Assembly: GCF_028583425.1 (NCBI RefSeq)
Contig: NC_072793.1
Location: 66,469,028 to 66,533,027, forward strand
Length of the DNA stretch: 64,000 nucleotides
Reading direction: 5' to 3'
From: Eublepharis macularius
Taxonomy: Eukaryota; Chordata; Lepidosauria; Squamata; Eublepharidae
Shown: piece by piece, positions 11,375 to 23,677 of the stretch
Layout of the letters: each line of letters opens with the position of its first letter
Position numbering within the stretch: position 1 is the first letter of the stretch
Program-made: the position numbers and the translations under genes
The notes under the pieces: generated by a model
Database searches by the model: none
What the model was told of the DNA's origin: nothing
The model's input: only the letters and a program-made list of their open reading frames with translations

Positions 11375-13004
11375 GTGTGTACCACCAGGCATTCCAGGAT
11401 AGTGCAGTATCCAATAGTATGCAAATACAACATATATTACTTTAAAAAACACTCTGTGTGACTACTTGTTCAACAGCACCCCAGCAACCCGTCTGTATTA
11501 TAAAAGCTATTATGTCAGACAAATAGGATGTGGTAGGACAGAAATTGTATATCTTGTTTAGATCTCATTCTTACCCCTCCCCGCTCTGCCCGGCAAAACT
11601 TTACTGAGATGTGTGTACATGTGGAGAAGTCCCATTTGACATAGGCAGGCAGGCAAATGAATATATTGTCTGTCATGTAACAATGAGGATATTTTTTATT
11701 TAAAATCTTCTCAGATTAACCAGTTTGTTCAGTTCTTCACCTCACTGAGTTGTGAGTCCTTTCAGTCACCCTTGACTCCAAAAAAAAAAAAGAAAGTGAA
11801 TCCTTCCTAATTTTTGCTCTTATTTTAGCATCACTTGTCAAAACTGACAGCATGTCCACAAAAGCACATTGGCCAGGAATGAGTGTTTTATTTTAATAAT
11901 GGTGTGTTCTCTCAGCTATAGATGTTCCAGCTGTCTTGAAGACTCTCTATTTAATAAACAGTGATTTTACAAATTAAACTGGGGCTAGGGATAAAATTAA
12001 ACCCTGTCAACTGACATTTTTTCAAAAACAGGCCAACACTCTAGTGGAATAAAAACATAATGACAAACTCTTGCTGCACAGTTTAATGGTAGTGCTTGCT
12101 AATAAATGAACTTGGTATGACCCTATTGAATTCCCAAAGTAATACTGCAGGCTTACATAGAAGTAAGAGGGTGGAATTTAAGGATTTAAAGGCTTACTTT
12201 CCAGACTGAGGCATTTGAAATTGCGAACCCTGGGAATTAGAGGTTATTTTTGCTTCTCTCAGATCTGCAGTAATAATAATAGAATTGCTATGCTACCTCT
12301 GAACATGGCTATTGCTGTGGTAAATGCTGAAAAAGTCAAAAGAAGTTAAACAGTTTGAAGAGGCCAATTTCCAGATTAGAGTTTAGAAATAGTTAGATCT
12401 CAGCAAGACTTTTTGTAGTCATCAGTAATGGGCTTACCCCTTGTATAAGTTTACCATAAAAAGACTAATTCTGAAAGCACAATGGCCTTAACTTCAGTAC
12501 TGACCTCAGCCCATCTTGAGAAGGATCTGAAAGTTTTATATTGTTCAGGGATTGCTAAATTAATATGTGTTGTGGAGGTTTAAATGACGGCAATTACTAA
12601 TTAAAGGCTTAATCACTTCATATTATTTGAAGGCTCTGGACTCCACTCCACTTGTGACTTGGAAAATCATGGATAGATCTCTAAAATCATACGAGACGAA
12701 TAAAGAACTAAAGCTAGCTATAAAACCTAGCATAACAAAATAAACATGTAAGTCACAAAGGTCCAGAATAATAAACTGCTGACATTTCACTATTATATGT
12801 GAACTTAAAGCATGTTGTCTGTTTTTTTTCATTAATTCTAGTATTTAACTTCTTTTTAATGATTCTCTTTAATTTTCATGCATTCCTCTAGCTGTAATTT
12901 TTAAAGAATAAAACAGAAGTGGTTCTCTGAAACTGTGTATCTATTTCATGAAAAAAGTATCATAGTCCCATATAAAGAATAACTTAAAAATTAAATGGAA
13001 AATG
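11375..13004. other. No recognised feature (1.6 kb)
   Basis: AT-rich sequence without a supported gene, RNA or repeat. Confidence 0.3.
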
Positions 13005-13215
13005 TAGGGATGTTATGTGTGGCAGACCATCTGTTTTGTGAGCAGAAGGTTCCAGGTTCGATCTCTGGCATCTCCACTTAAAGGAACTGGCAGTAGATGA
13101 TGTGAAAGACCTCAGCCTGAGACCCTGGAAAGCTACTGCCAGTCTAAGTAGACAATACTGACTGTGATGGACCACAGGTCTGATTCAGTATAAGGCAGCT
13201 TCATGTGTGTTCATA
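13005..13215 (+). mobile_element. Second-family tRNA-derived SINE
   Basis: The tRNA-like head carries a good box B, GGTTCGATCTC (13055-13065). The body reads CCTCAGCCTGAGACCCTGG and the end reads CTGATTCAGTATAAGGCAGC then TTCATGTGTGTTCATATGTG. It differs from the GTGTAGTGG family. Related minus-strand copies lie at 46533-46690 and 53049-53110. Pol III box B and the body support a SINE rather than a tRNA gene. Confidence 0.75.
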
Positions 13216-13557
13216 TGTGTTTGAGAATAAACCCAAATGTGGGTTTAGGTTTGAAAATTTTCTCTTTGATTTGAATATATTTGTTAATTTTAGAAAATTT
13301 GTTTCACTTTATGGGTTGGATCCAGAGTAAATTTGTTATTTGCACATATTTTAAGTTTTCCTCTTTTCCTACTGCCTTCCACTATTCCTAGCATTATTGA
13401 CTTTGCCAGAGAGTCTTATTTTCTCATGATATAACCAAAGTATATCTAGACTTATTGTGCATACGGACACTAGAAGTCTCAGGAATATTGCAGACTGAAG
13501 GGAATTATTGGTGAAGCCCCTGAATGGCTTTTTAAAGGAAACTGGATCCATTGACTC
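13216..13557. other. No recognised feature
   Basis: AT-rich, no supported feature. Confidence 0.3.
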
Positions 13558-13952
13558 TAGGGTTGCCAGCTCCCTTACCTCAGAAGTGGGGGACAGGGAT
13601 TGCAAGGCAGGCGCAGGGCCCCAATCCAGGCTCCTTCTCTGTGTGTCTGAGTGTGCTCCTGAGGCCATGATGATGTCACTTCCAGTTGAAAACAAGAAAC
13701 TAAGGGGACTCAGCGGGGCCAAAATCATCCCCAAACATAGCATTTTTGCTATGCTCGGGGCTGATTTAACTCCACTGATATCACATAGCTTTCAGTTTTC
13801 CACTGGAAGTACTTTATCAGGGCCTCTGGGGCACATGCACACCATTTTGCCACATGCTTCAGTGGCTCCTGGCCTGCCTCCCCCTGCCTTTCCCCCCTGC
13901 CTGCCAAGTGAGTTGGGTTGGGGAGGTGAAAGGTTGAGGGCTGGCATCTCTA
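13558..13952. mobile_element. hAT-type element of the TAGGGTTGCCA family, degenerate
   Basis: The left end TAGGGTTGCCAGCTCCC and right end GGGCTGGCATCTCTA are imperfect inverted repeats. The flanking 8-mers ATTGACTC and AATGATTC match at 6 of 8 positions, consistent with an old 8-bp target duplication. The interior contains ATGATGTCACTTCC, similar to the GTGACGTCATCACG word of the related copy at 27290. Open frames across it carry no transposase motif. Confidence 0.6.
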
Positions 13953-14420
13953 AATGATTCCACGATTTTGGAAGCATACGCCAGTTCTGGACCAATAAAG
14001 TATAGTTTAGAATATTTGGAATTGAAAGGAAGAAAGCATATTAAACTGTCATGTGTTCTAAAACATCATGACAGTGCTGTGATAGAAACTGAGTGATATT
14101 TTTATGAATTCTGTACTATCTGAAATGTTTGTTCCAGTATATTTCATATGACTGAATATAGTTGGTTATTTTTGATGGACTGACAAAGGTTTCGTTTATT
14201 TCACCCTAGTCTCTTTTTTTCACTTCACATTCCAAGTGAGGCTTTGGAAGTTAATCTACCATACTAAAAATCTGTATCACTTGCGTGGTTCCTTGACTGA
14301 GCAGCTAAGCTAAAAAGTTAAGGCTTGTTCCCCAGGTGCCTCGTATGCCTCTTCAAATCATAGCAGCTAAGATCAAGTTTGTAGTGCAAGATTCCACGCC
14401 TTTCAAGTTGTTCTATGGTA
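13953..14420. other. No recognised feature
   Basis: AT-rich, no supported feature. Confidence 0.3.
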
Positions 14421-14528
14421 GCTGTTGTGGGTTTTCCGGGCTGTATTGCCGTGGTCTTGGCATTGTAGTTCCTGATGTTTCGCCAGCAGCTGTGGCTGGC
14501 ATCTTCAGAGGTGTAGCACCAAAAGACT
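14421..14528 (+). repeat. Dispersed repeat (GTTTCGCCAGCAGCTGTGGC family), copy 1
   Basis: Contains TGTTGTGGGTTTTCCGGGC, TTGGCATTGTAGTTCCTGA and TTTCGCCAGCAGCTGTGGC, then CATCTTCAGAGGTGTAGCAC. A second copy is at 15400-15560 in the same orientation. I recognise the sequence as common in squamate genomes but cannot assign its class. The minus-strand frame across it is shared by both copies, so it may be part of a retroelement coding or 3' region. Confidence 0.7.
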
Positions 14529-15399
14529 CTATGTTCTATGGTATCTTCATAAAGTAAATTTGTTGGCAAGAAAAGGACCCTTTAAAATTACATTTATTGT
14601 TTTAAAATATCTGTTCCCCAAAAATCCAGGGTGTTCATTTAGATGCTGGTCAGAACTTAATAAAATCCTCTCTCACCTATATGGAATGCAGAGTGCTCAG
14701 ACTGGAAATTTACAATGCATTTATTAGCCTAAGGAATATTATAAGTGGCCCGAGAAAGTTTCAGTGACCTTCTGGGGAAAAATGAAGAGAAAAATCAACT
14801 GATATATTTTGTTTGAATATGTTTAATATTTTCTACACTCCTAGTTTGTCTTAATCACACTATCCAAAAATAGGGTGGGTTGACATTAATCCTTATCTGA
14901 AATTGAGTTCCTTGCTGGAGCGGTAAACTCAATCATCTCCCATTAAAAAAAAAAAACTCTCCTTTTCAGTGCCCTTTCATACCCCTTTGCCACAGAGTAC
15001 AGAAGTGTTCATAAAGGTGAGTGTCAGAGAAAAGAGGAAAGCCCCCTATTGATGAGACAATGCAAGCTGTCTTACAGAATAGTTGCAGAAGAGGATATGC
15101 ATTTGAATATGGAAGTACAGCATCTGCACTTAATTGCTCTCATAAAGTCTGTGAGGAATACTATCACACACAATCCCACTTCCAATAGGTAGCAAAACTG
15201 AGAATTCCAAGAGGTAGGAACCATGATGTTTGTTTGCCCAGTGAGGCCTACAAAACTCCTGGAGCAAGGAAAACTTCTGCTTAAGGAAGGAATGCAAAAC
15301 AAAAACTATAGTGGCAGTCTGAGAAAAAGATTTAATAGTTGTCCAATTTAGCTCTATGAACTGATTTGAGGTAGTTCTATTGTAACATAGTGTGCTAAT
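14529..15399. other. No recognised feature
   Basis: AT-rich sequence with no supported gene. Confidence 0.3.
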
Positions 15400-15560
15400 A
15401 TATTGTCGAAGGCTTTCACGGCCGGAGAGCAATGGTTGTTGTGGATTTTCTGGGCTGTATAGCCATTGTCTTGGCATTGTAGTTCCTGACGTTTCGCCAG
15501 CAGCTGTGGCTGGCATCTTCAGAGGTGTAGTACCAAAAGACAGAGATCTCTCAGTGTCAT
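15400..15560 (+). repeat. Dispersed repeat (GTTTCGCCAGCAGCTGTGGC family), copy 2
   Basis: A longer copy than the one at 14421. It extends upstream through TGTCGAAGGCTTTCACGGCC and downstream through AGACAGAGATCTCTCAGTGT. Where they overlap the two copies match closely, apart from scattered substitutions. Confidence 0.72.
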
Positions 15561-16722
15561 AGTGTGCTAATATTTTAAATAAAATAATAAATGAGGTGGC
15601 TTGACTCAATAAAAGAAGCCACATCCTCCAGTTTGCAGGATCTGAGCAAGTCTCTTAATGATAGGACATTTTGGAGGACTTTCATTCATATGGTCGCCAG
15701 AGGTCAGAGGTAACTACAGCTAGGGGCCATTTGATCAGCAAAAATGTACTATAGCTGTATTGTTTAATGCACATTAATACAACTATGTTAATGGTTAACA
15801 AACACAACCTATAGCTATTGAAAAAGCAAAAATATACAGCACCTGTGAAAAATGTAGCATAATTAGTGCTTATATTGGGAAAAGAGCATGCATGGGTTTG
15901 GGTTGAGCGGTGATTTCTAGAACAGATTTCATTAGCAGAGTGTGATTTTCCCACTCACCAATGCAATCCAAAATCGTCCCAAGAGCTCCTTTGGGTGGCA
16001 GGTTATCACCCAGGAACAACATAAGAGACAAGTTGACATCTGCAATGGGAGGGGGAAATTGGCAGAATTTGCCCCTTCCTTCCATCAATGGCACCCCTCC
16101 ACTGGATCCAAACCATAACGTCATTTTTGATCAGTCTGATGGGGGAGGGGGGAGCCTTCTAAATGTTAGGAGAACGCTGGAAATACAGTTGCAGCACTGG
16201 CTTCCTAAACAGTGCATTATTATACATGCAAGCTGTTTTCAAAATTATTGCACATGTTTAGATTAACACACACGTAAATAGATTTAAAATTAAACAAAAA
16301 AAGGGAATGAAAATATCTCTTCATTAAGGTTAGTTTTATGGTTTAATTGATTTGGGAGAATGTTCATTACTGTTGCCTGTTCTGATTACCTAACTGACAA
16401 TGCAAGAAATCCATGGCAATCATGCTGTGTTAATAATCCATTTAAGAGACTTCAGTAAATTACTCGTAATTCTAGAGGGCCTTGCTGTTGCATATGGATT
16501 AGTTTAACTTTTTTTTTGTAATTTTGACTCATGCTTTTGAAAGTCTAATTGTTTAATAGTGTATTAAGTTAATGTGTTTTTTTCATTTAAGATAAAATTT
16601 TGAATGCTGCTTGAGTAATTTTTATATTACTCTGATTTTTTCAAGGACCAATGATTTCTTTATTTGCATAGTGCTGTTGGACTTTGGGGGGATATTGCCA
16701 CATTGTAGAGACAAGGAAAGGC
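15561..16722. other. No recognised feature
   Basis: No supported gene. The very AT-rich part at 16310-16660 has no obvious repeat signature and could be unique non-coding sequence. Confidence 0.3.
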
Positions 16723-17095
16723 ATTCAGAGGTGTGAACTGAGGTGAAAATATGAACTGAAGTTTATCACGAACTGGGTCAGCTCATGGTTTGTGAACTGG
16801 TGGTTTGTGGGAGCTCATTTCTCACAAACTGTGACAAATTTTAGCCTGGTTTGCCTGGTTTGTATTTCAGTTCATCACTGCAGAAAGCCTGGTGCCAATC
16901 AATCAGTTTCCTAGGCAACGGGGGGATGGGCTCTCTGAAGACCTTCTGTTGACCTGGAAGTGACATTTTTATGAACCGAACAAACTAGTTTGCAAACCAG
17001 GGCAAATTTGTGAAAGTTCGTGGTTTGTGTTTCATGAAATGCAATGAACCATGAACTGTACGGTTCAGAATTTTCCTGGTTTGTGCCCATCTGTA
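16723..17095. mobile_element. Degenerate hAT-type element, TAGAGATGGGCACGAACC family
   Basis: The right end reads TTTGTGCCCATCTGTA and the interior is made of GAACTG/GGTTTGTG words like the copy at 10952. It also shares the segment CTGGTGCCAATCAATCAGTT and TTTCCTAGGCAACGGGGG with that copy. The left end is decayed (AGAGGTGTGAACTG) and no clear 8-bp duplication remains. It is an older relative of the intact copies. Confidence 0.7.
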
Positions 17096-17395
17096 GTGGG
17101 GACAGATAGGGGAAGTTTGTGTTTCATAAATGTATGTTTTTTAAATGTCTATTCTGTACTCTAAAGCTATACTGATGCACAAAATTGCTCACAATCATAA
17201 AAATAAAATACAGAATTTTAATTTTATTCTCCCTCTCCCTCTCTCTCTGTATAATTAGCACCTCAAACAATTAAATTCTAGCCTGTGACCATGTATACAC
17301 ATGGTCTACACTTTAAAATTAGCAGGACTATATGACAGATGAACTTCCATTGGGAGTTGAGCAGAACATATCGGAGAAGGTGAGCCATTGATAGT

Positions 17396-17478
17396 ACAGT
17401 CCTAAGCAGAGATATATCTTTCTAAGCTCATTGACTTCAATAGAATTAGAAAGATATAACTTTGTTTAGGATTGTTCT
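17396..17478. repeat. Short palindromic dispersed repeat
   Basis: CAGTCCTAAGCAGAGATATA at the left is the inverse of TATAACTTTGTTTAGGATTG at the right, with an inverted TTCTAAGC/ATTAGAA pair between. It forms a hairpin of about 80 bp. Partial relatives are near 21117-21160 and 26715-26750. Confidence 0.7.
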
Positions 17479-18315
17479 TTCAGAACTATGAGCTTTAAAA
17501 ATCAAGGCCAAAGAACAAGCAATGAAGTTCTTTCAGAACTGGAAGAATATGACCTTGCCCCAGATAGCAATCTGGCATAAGGAATCTGACACTACAGCAG
17601 TATGGTCTGGTGGACTACAGTGAGCCAGCCAATAATCCAGGCTTAAATATGCCTGAAGCAAAAATCAAGACCAAAGAGGGTGTTCAGATTCTCAATGATA
17701 ACAGCAGTAAGGGAAGCCAAGAGCAAAGATAAATCAAGCACGCATTTCAGTTTATTTACATATTTATTATTTACATATTTATTTAAATTCTTTCTTGTTT
17801 CAGATTTCTACTTAATGAGCCTCCAAGATGGTTAAAATGTAAAATAATATAATAGTTACAAGCAGTACAATAAGCTCTCATGAAGTAACAGTAAAATAAA
17901 ATATCTTTTAAAAACTTAGCAGGAGCTTAAAAAAAGCATGAAATACTATAAAGAAGGAACAGTCTCACTGTAAAAACTGGCCAAATATTGTATGCCTAGG
18001 AGATTAAAAACATCTTCACTTGCTCTGAAAAGATTTTTAAAAATGAGTGAATATCTCAGGAAATGGAATCCTTTAAGTGGGGTACCATCACAAAACTCAC
18101 ATCCAACAACAGAGGCACCTGGAGTACAACTGCTAAAGAGCTCAAAACATTGGCAAGTTTATATAGGAGCAGGCAGTCCCTGAGGTAGCCTTGTCTCAAG
18201 CTATTTAAACTATGAAGTCACCCTTTGAATTGTGCCTCGAAACAGAGAAGAAGCTAAGGAAAGTTTTTTAAAGGAGAAATTTCTGGCAGGTTTGCTCCTG
18301 CTGGCCATTTTTAGT
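17479..18315. other. No gene seen; possible LINE tail
   Basis: The stretch near 17745-17880 (TTTATTTACATATTTATTATT, shown in part) looks like a decayed minus-strand LINE/SINE tail. The rest is unassigned. Confidence 0.3.
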
Positions 18316-18410
18316 TGCACAGAAACCAAAAAGGAGCAAGCCCAGAGACAATGTCAAAGAAATTGTCTTTGGCATTGTCTCTGGGCTTGCTCCTTTTTGG
18401 TTTCTGTGCA
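18316..18410. repeat. Near-perfect 44-bp inverted repeat (hairpin)
   Basis: The left arm 18316-18359 begins TGCACAGAAACCAAAAAGGA and the right arm 18367-18410 is its reverse complement, ending TCCTTTTTGGTTTCTGTGCA. The loop is only 7 nt (AAATTGT). The arms differ at a single base: left T at 18354, where the right-arm partner at 18372 is G. In plus-strand RNA this is a U-G wobble, so the hairpin would stay fully paired. Direct repeats TGGCCATTTTTAGTT lie at 18302-18316 and 18461-18475, just outside. The arms do not resemble the hAT families found here. It could be a miRNA-like precursor, a foldback element or a recent inverted duplication. Confidence 0.9.
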
Positions 18411-18469
18411 GCTTTTGGTGTGGCAGCAAAATACCCTCCCCTTCCTTTTTGGTTACACCATGGCCATTT

Positions 18470-19080
18470 TTAGTTAGCAGCCAGGCTGCTGTATTCTGGA
18501 CCAATTAATATTTCAGGACAATCTTCAAGGGCAGCCCCATTCACATAATACTGCTGAAATCCAGCCTGGATAATAATGTGAACAGGCTATCACCAACCTC
18601 TCCTCTTTATTTATTTAAACAATTTATATCCTGCCTTTATCTTCATGGACTCAAAGCAGCACAAGAGGGACTACAGCTGGCATGCCATCCTAAGATGGTA
18701 AAAAGCATTTCATATCATATTGAAAGTCTGGGATGTATCTAAGAGTGCCCTAATATTGGTCTTTAAGGAGGGATGAAACCACAACCAAAATAGTTTGAAC
18801 ACCACTACTGCAAATGGTTGTGCTACCAATCAAAAGCAGCTTGATTCAGTCTGGGTTGAGCTTTAGTTTATCAGCCTCCAGCCCATTACCAAACACCAAA
18901 CAGGCATTCAGGACTGAATCGCTGTATGATCAGATCATCCTGACAGCCCACATTAAAAGACCCCATTCGAACTGGAATACTCCACTGGGCACAGTACTGT
19001 TCAGAAGCAAAGTTGGTAGAAATGTATTCTCTCTCTCCTATCATCACTACCTCAAAATAGGCTCTAAAGTGATTTCTAAC
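18470..19080 (-). mobile_element. L2-type LINE ORF2 fragment, decayed
   Basis: On the minus strand, 18480-18600 translates with gaps to LDFSSIM, MGLPLKIV and LVQNTAA. These align with the LDYCNALYxGLPxKxIxKLQLVQNxAARLL segment near the L2 RT C-terminus. The stretch 18604-18665 looks like a LINE 3' tail, so two fragments may be joined. 18800-19080 is only tentatively part of the same element. Confidence 0.55.
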
Positions 19081-19366
19081 CTCTGCTTACTGATCTGAGT
19101 TTTCCTTTACTTGAAGTCTTTCTGCCATCCCAATGGTTTTATTGGCCCAAGTTCCATGGAATACTAAGGAATTGTCTACAGTCCATTAAATTGGAGGAGT
19201 GATTATTTGAAGTACTGGTTAACTGTGTTTCACATAGGGTGGGATATTTCTCTGACACACTGTAAGGTATTACAGAGCAGAGAGAACAGAGGCATGCTGA
19301 ATTTTCCTCCCAGACACTGAAACTCATCTGTAGCCAGGAAGAAAGGGATTTGCTTGCACATGCTGG
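19081..19366. other. No recognised feature
   Basis: No supported gene or repeat. Confidence 0.25.
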
Positions 19367-19930
19367 TAGGGATGTGTACCTTAAAAATGGTATTTTTTTG
19401 TATTCATATTTTAGGAAAGGTCTAAATGCCAGTATTCGTGGGGATTCAGGTTCCTTGATACTGTTTCAGGAATCAGGTCAATTCTCACCCCCACCTGAAT
19501 TCCAGATTTATTCAGATTCCATTATTTCCTAAGGGGACTGAGTGATGGCTGGAGTGGCTGTTTTTCAACCAAATGGCACCACAATTGCAGAAGAAGTCAT
19601 CCTGCTTATTGACTAAAGACCACCCCATTTCAAACAAATTGGACCAAGGACGTCTCCCCAGGCATCCTACTTGTCTCCATTGTTTCCAAATTTAAGCAAA
19701 ACAATAACCAAACACACAAAAGTTACCATTGGCAAACAGAATCAATAAGTCCAACAGTAGCAACATGAAATCAAGGAATCACAGCAGACCCACAGGCCAA
19801 TGTGGCAAACCCAAAACAAATAATGTCAAACCAGAGAATCCCAGCAGACACAATTTAAGCAAGGGACCCTGATGCAAGCCCAACACAACCAATGTCAGTA
19901 CAGAGAATCCCAGGAGAACTCTGGGAAAAT
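19367..19930. mobile_element. hAT-type element, left end only
   Basis: Begins TAGGGATGTGTACC, a hAT-like terminus also seen as TAGGGGTATATATTT at 60254 and, inverted, at the right end near 43807. The interior has CACCCCATTTCAAACAAATT and tandem GAATCCCAGCAGA-type units near 19770-19920. I cannot find the matching right end or a duplicate of the flanking CATGCTGG, so the copy is truncated or disrupted. Confidence 0.5.
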
Positions 19931-19939
19931 GTGATAAAC

Positions 19940-20180
19940 CCAGAGTTTGTCACATTTGGCAGATTGGTGGCAGTTGAGATGTGTTAGGACAGTTTGAGAG
20001 AGAGAGAAGGATTTTGGAGGCTGCTGAAGGGAAGCAGCAGAGAGAAAGCTATTTTCTGACACCCGTTATATTGCAGTATAACCACCCACTGTTATGACAT
20101 TTTAATAACAAGGAATCCAAGTTTTTTCACCCTGTTTTAACTCTGACTGGATGGAAGCTGTTGGCTTAGGGAAACACCAA
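19940..20180 (+). repeat. LTR-like dispersed repeat, copy C (degenerate)
   Basis: Shares block order with copies A and B: TTTGAGAGAGAGAGAAGG, GCTGCTGAAGG, GCAGCAGAGAGAAAGCT, and near the end GTTTTAACTCTGACTGGATGG then GCTGTTGGCTTAGGGAAAC. It is the most diverged of the three. The class is inferred. Confidence 0.4.
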
Positions 20181-23040
20181 AAATATAAACATAAGCTAAA
20201 AAGTGGAGGTGCTGTCCAAAAGAATTTTCATCAGTGCTGAGAGATGCTCCTCTGTCTGTGATTATTCCAGTATTGGTATGAACAAGGGAAAGTGTCTGAA
20301 TGTTGGAGTGAAAAAAGCAGGTAACTTGACTGAGACACCTCACATGGCCAGTCTAAAAAGCACTGCTTTATCTCTACCTGGCCTTCACTGGCATCTGCAC
20401 ATAGCAAATCAGCAACATTTTAAATAATATCACATTTATTATCTCTGTGTCTGAGGGCAGTTGCAATCACCCGTTAAAATTATGGTTCAGGGAACTGACA
20501 TATTTAGAACACTACTTTTGCCTTGAAAATAGCTGCCACGGACAGTGTAAAAATAAATCTATGGCAGTGGAGAACCAAAGATAACTAGATTAACAACTCA
20601 TAAGAATGAAACCTAATGAACCCAACCTATGTGCTAATAAAACAACAAAACTTTTATAAGAGTTGTTTTAAGCTTTCTGAAAGACTAGTTACTGTGGGTC
20701 TAAGGAACACAGAAAGCCTTGCTTTTCCTCTATCATATCCTGGCACTTTTACAGTAGTTTTTATTTGAAACCTCATGGCAGTTTTACTTCAGTCTGACTA
20801 ACACCAGTGGCTTCAACTAATGACTTTGTAAATCTCCTTTTTGCAAGCCAAATAATATGATGCCTTGCTTTCAAAATAATGTATTTTATTTTCTAGATAA
20901 CACAGCCAAAATACAAAAGTTGTAATTTCTTCTCGTCTTTTTCCTTCCCTTCAACAGGTTCCTTGATATTTTGGGTAAATGTTAAAATAAAGATAATGAA
21001 TAAAAAATACTAAATATCCTCAGTATTTCCCTTTTGACATTTTTGTGTATGTCTCTTTGTGGTTATGTCATTACTGATGCTCAGGCTACTCTGCATGGAT
21101 TAATTAGGCCCTAACAGTGCAACCCTAAGCAGTGTTATACCCTTCTACAGTTGTCTGTTAGCAACTGACACCCAACAGAAGACCGAGGGAGGGGTGGAGA
21201 CATGTGAGGTGCACCATTGCTTCAATGACATAATGTCATTTCCGGGCCGTATCTGGAAGTGATGTCACGCTGCATTGGGATTCAGCAAAAACTTTATGAT
21301 TTTAATAGCCAGCTGCAGCAGAGGTTGGAGGGTTGCCTACTCTCTATACCCTACACCTCTCTAAGCCTATTGAAGTCATTGTAAGGCCATTGAGACAACT
21401 GAAGTCAGTGTATATTACTTTCTAAATTACTATTTGTTCTAGATATGCTTAAGATTTTGCTATTTTTCACTATTTGACACACAGCAATTCTCATGATGGA
21501 GCATTTCTTCCATTTATAGGTGAACATCACAGCCATATTTTGGTGGTGTACAGTGCCAAAATGGGGAGAGGGCAGACTTAGCTATCTCTTTGAGATTAGT
21601 CTATTTCTTTGATATATGTGACTAAGTGAGGTGCCATATAATTATAAAATATTGTCTCAAAATAAATGAATTCTGATCTATCACCTGCCAGATAACTGTC
21701 AAGTAGTTAGCAGTGCTACAAGATAATTTTACACTTTGTGTTCCCATTGTTTACTATTAAATTCACCGTCACGGTTTCTCTGGGGTTTATAGATGCCAGG
21801 TCCCTGCCAGCCTTGCCTTAGTGTTAGTCTATGAGGAATTTTTTATTCAATTTCCTTAAGCTATTATTCAGAAAGTCTTTTTCTATTATTTTGTTGACAC
21901 TGGATTTTGTAAGGTTGCTTGCTGATAGATTGCTTGGAAACAGCAATATCTAAATGCCGCAGAAAATGTCGACACTGACAGCAATAAGGAGCCATTCTAG
22001 AACATGTTTTCATGTTAGAGTGCCTGGTATATAGGTGGAGGGGAGAAACAGCTGCTTGAAGTAAGTGTATTTCTAGCATTGTTGACCTCAATACAGTCCC
22101 ATGGCATCATAGCCAATGTAGCATACCCTCCAAAAGTTATCAGATAAAGATAGGTCCATCATTGTGGAAGAAGACATTTATATACAGGTCTTGTGGTTGT
22201 CACACTTTACTGATCTGGAAATCTTATTTTAACATGTATGTTTCATTTTCTTCTAGAAAACAGTGTTTCAAAGTGACTGTCCTCCCAGCCAAACGAATGG
22301 TATCTTCTCGTTATCAATAGCATGCTCCTTTCCTTGTAAATACAGTATTTTATGATTTAAAAACTTGCTGTATGTGTGATAGCTTAAGGCTACAGTTGCT
22401 CATCATTTTCCTTAGTGCCCCAGCTTTTTTGTGGTCTTTTGATCAGTTATGAAGGTCACAGGTGAATGACAGAAGTCAGTCTATAGATACAACTTTCTTG
22501 GCTTCTTGGCCTCCTATGTGATAAGACTTCCTTCTGGGACAAAAATTACGTATCAGAAATCCTATCTTGCCAGGAACTTGGTAGTTTGGGTGGCTAGGTT
22601 AGGTCAGAAAAATTCACCTTGAGAGCAAGAGGTCAAAGCATCAGGATCAGCTTTTAGGGTGAAAGGAAAGGCTAGAAACGAAGGGTTCTATAAATCTTGT
22701 ATTAAGTTCTCTGAGCCAAGAGAGTAGGTCAGGGACTGTTCAAATTTGATTGCAATTAAGAAGTTAGGTTAAAAAATGACAGCAAGCACAATGTGCGGAC
22801 TAAAAATCTAATATAATAAATAAATAATTAATAAATAATAATGTTCAGAATTCATGGACATTACGGTTGCACCTAGTTGGTGCATTTTTATTGTCCATAT
22901 GATGCTAAGCATGCAGTTTCACAATATAATAGTGCCCTACCCACAGTTTCCATAGGTGAGGTAAGAAAGACAATAGTGGGAAATGAATGTCTCAGACAAG
23001 TCTTGTTACCATTTTTGCCAGTTGTTTTTTTTCCTCAATG
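20181..23040. other. No gene seen; few repeat traces (2.9 kb)
   Basis: Mostly AT-rich unassigned sequence. 21117-21160 resembles the short palindromic repeat at 17396. 21170-21340 (GTGATGTCACGCTGC, GGAGGGTTGCCTACTC) may be a decayed TAGGGTTGCC hAT copy. Nothing else is recognised. Confidence 0.3.
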
Positions 23041-23677
23041 TGGCACTCCTGGCTGGTGGCAATGGCGCTGTGACCAGGGGCCATGATTTGCCTCCCTGGA
23101 GGAGGGAGAGGCAGGGGTACTTTCCTGGCTATCTGGGTACACTGCGAGGGGTGGAGTCTGAGGCCTTGTAAGGATGTTCTGCCCCTCTGCATCTCAATTG
23201 CACCTCATGCTTGGTTAGAGAAGAAGCGCACATGTTGCCTGTCTCCTGACACGAGGACTCAGACCAGAGCTTCTGCTTTGCAGTTCCATTTGCGAGCCTG
23301 TAAAGGCAGTGCAGCTTCTTCTCACGGCTCCTGCCTGCATGCCTCACATGGAGCTCAAGCTTCAGCCTTGCAGCTCTGGCTAGGAGAAGGAGCAGCAGAG
23401 CACCTTCAGGAAATGGCTCATCCCCTGCTTGCAGCCCCTGCCGCTGCTTGACATGGAGCTCAGGCTTTTGCCTGCCAGCTCCAGCGACTGGGAGGAAAAG
23501 CAGTGGGGGTGCCTCCTGGAAGCGGCACGGCTGCTGTTCTGTCAGCAGGGAGATACACCAGGGCTGGACCCTGCTCCAGTGGTAGGAAGGATGAGTGGGG
23601 CGTTTTGAAGAAGCAGCACACCTTCTGCCCATGTCTTCTGCCTCTACACCTGGGTCTCCTCAAGGCGGGGCTGGATC
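23041..23677. other. GC-richer stretch, no recognised gene
   Basis: Composition rises sharply here compared with the AT-rich left flank. Open frames on both strands overlap, have no recognisable domain and reflect low stop-codon density in GC-rich sequence. Confidence 0.3.

Noticed and set aside
13508..13957. 149-codon plus-strand frame
   Set aside because: It covers a non-coding hAT-type element and shows no known domain.
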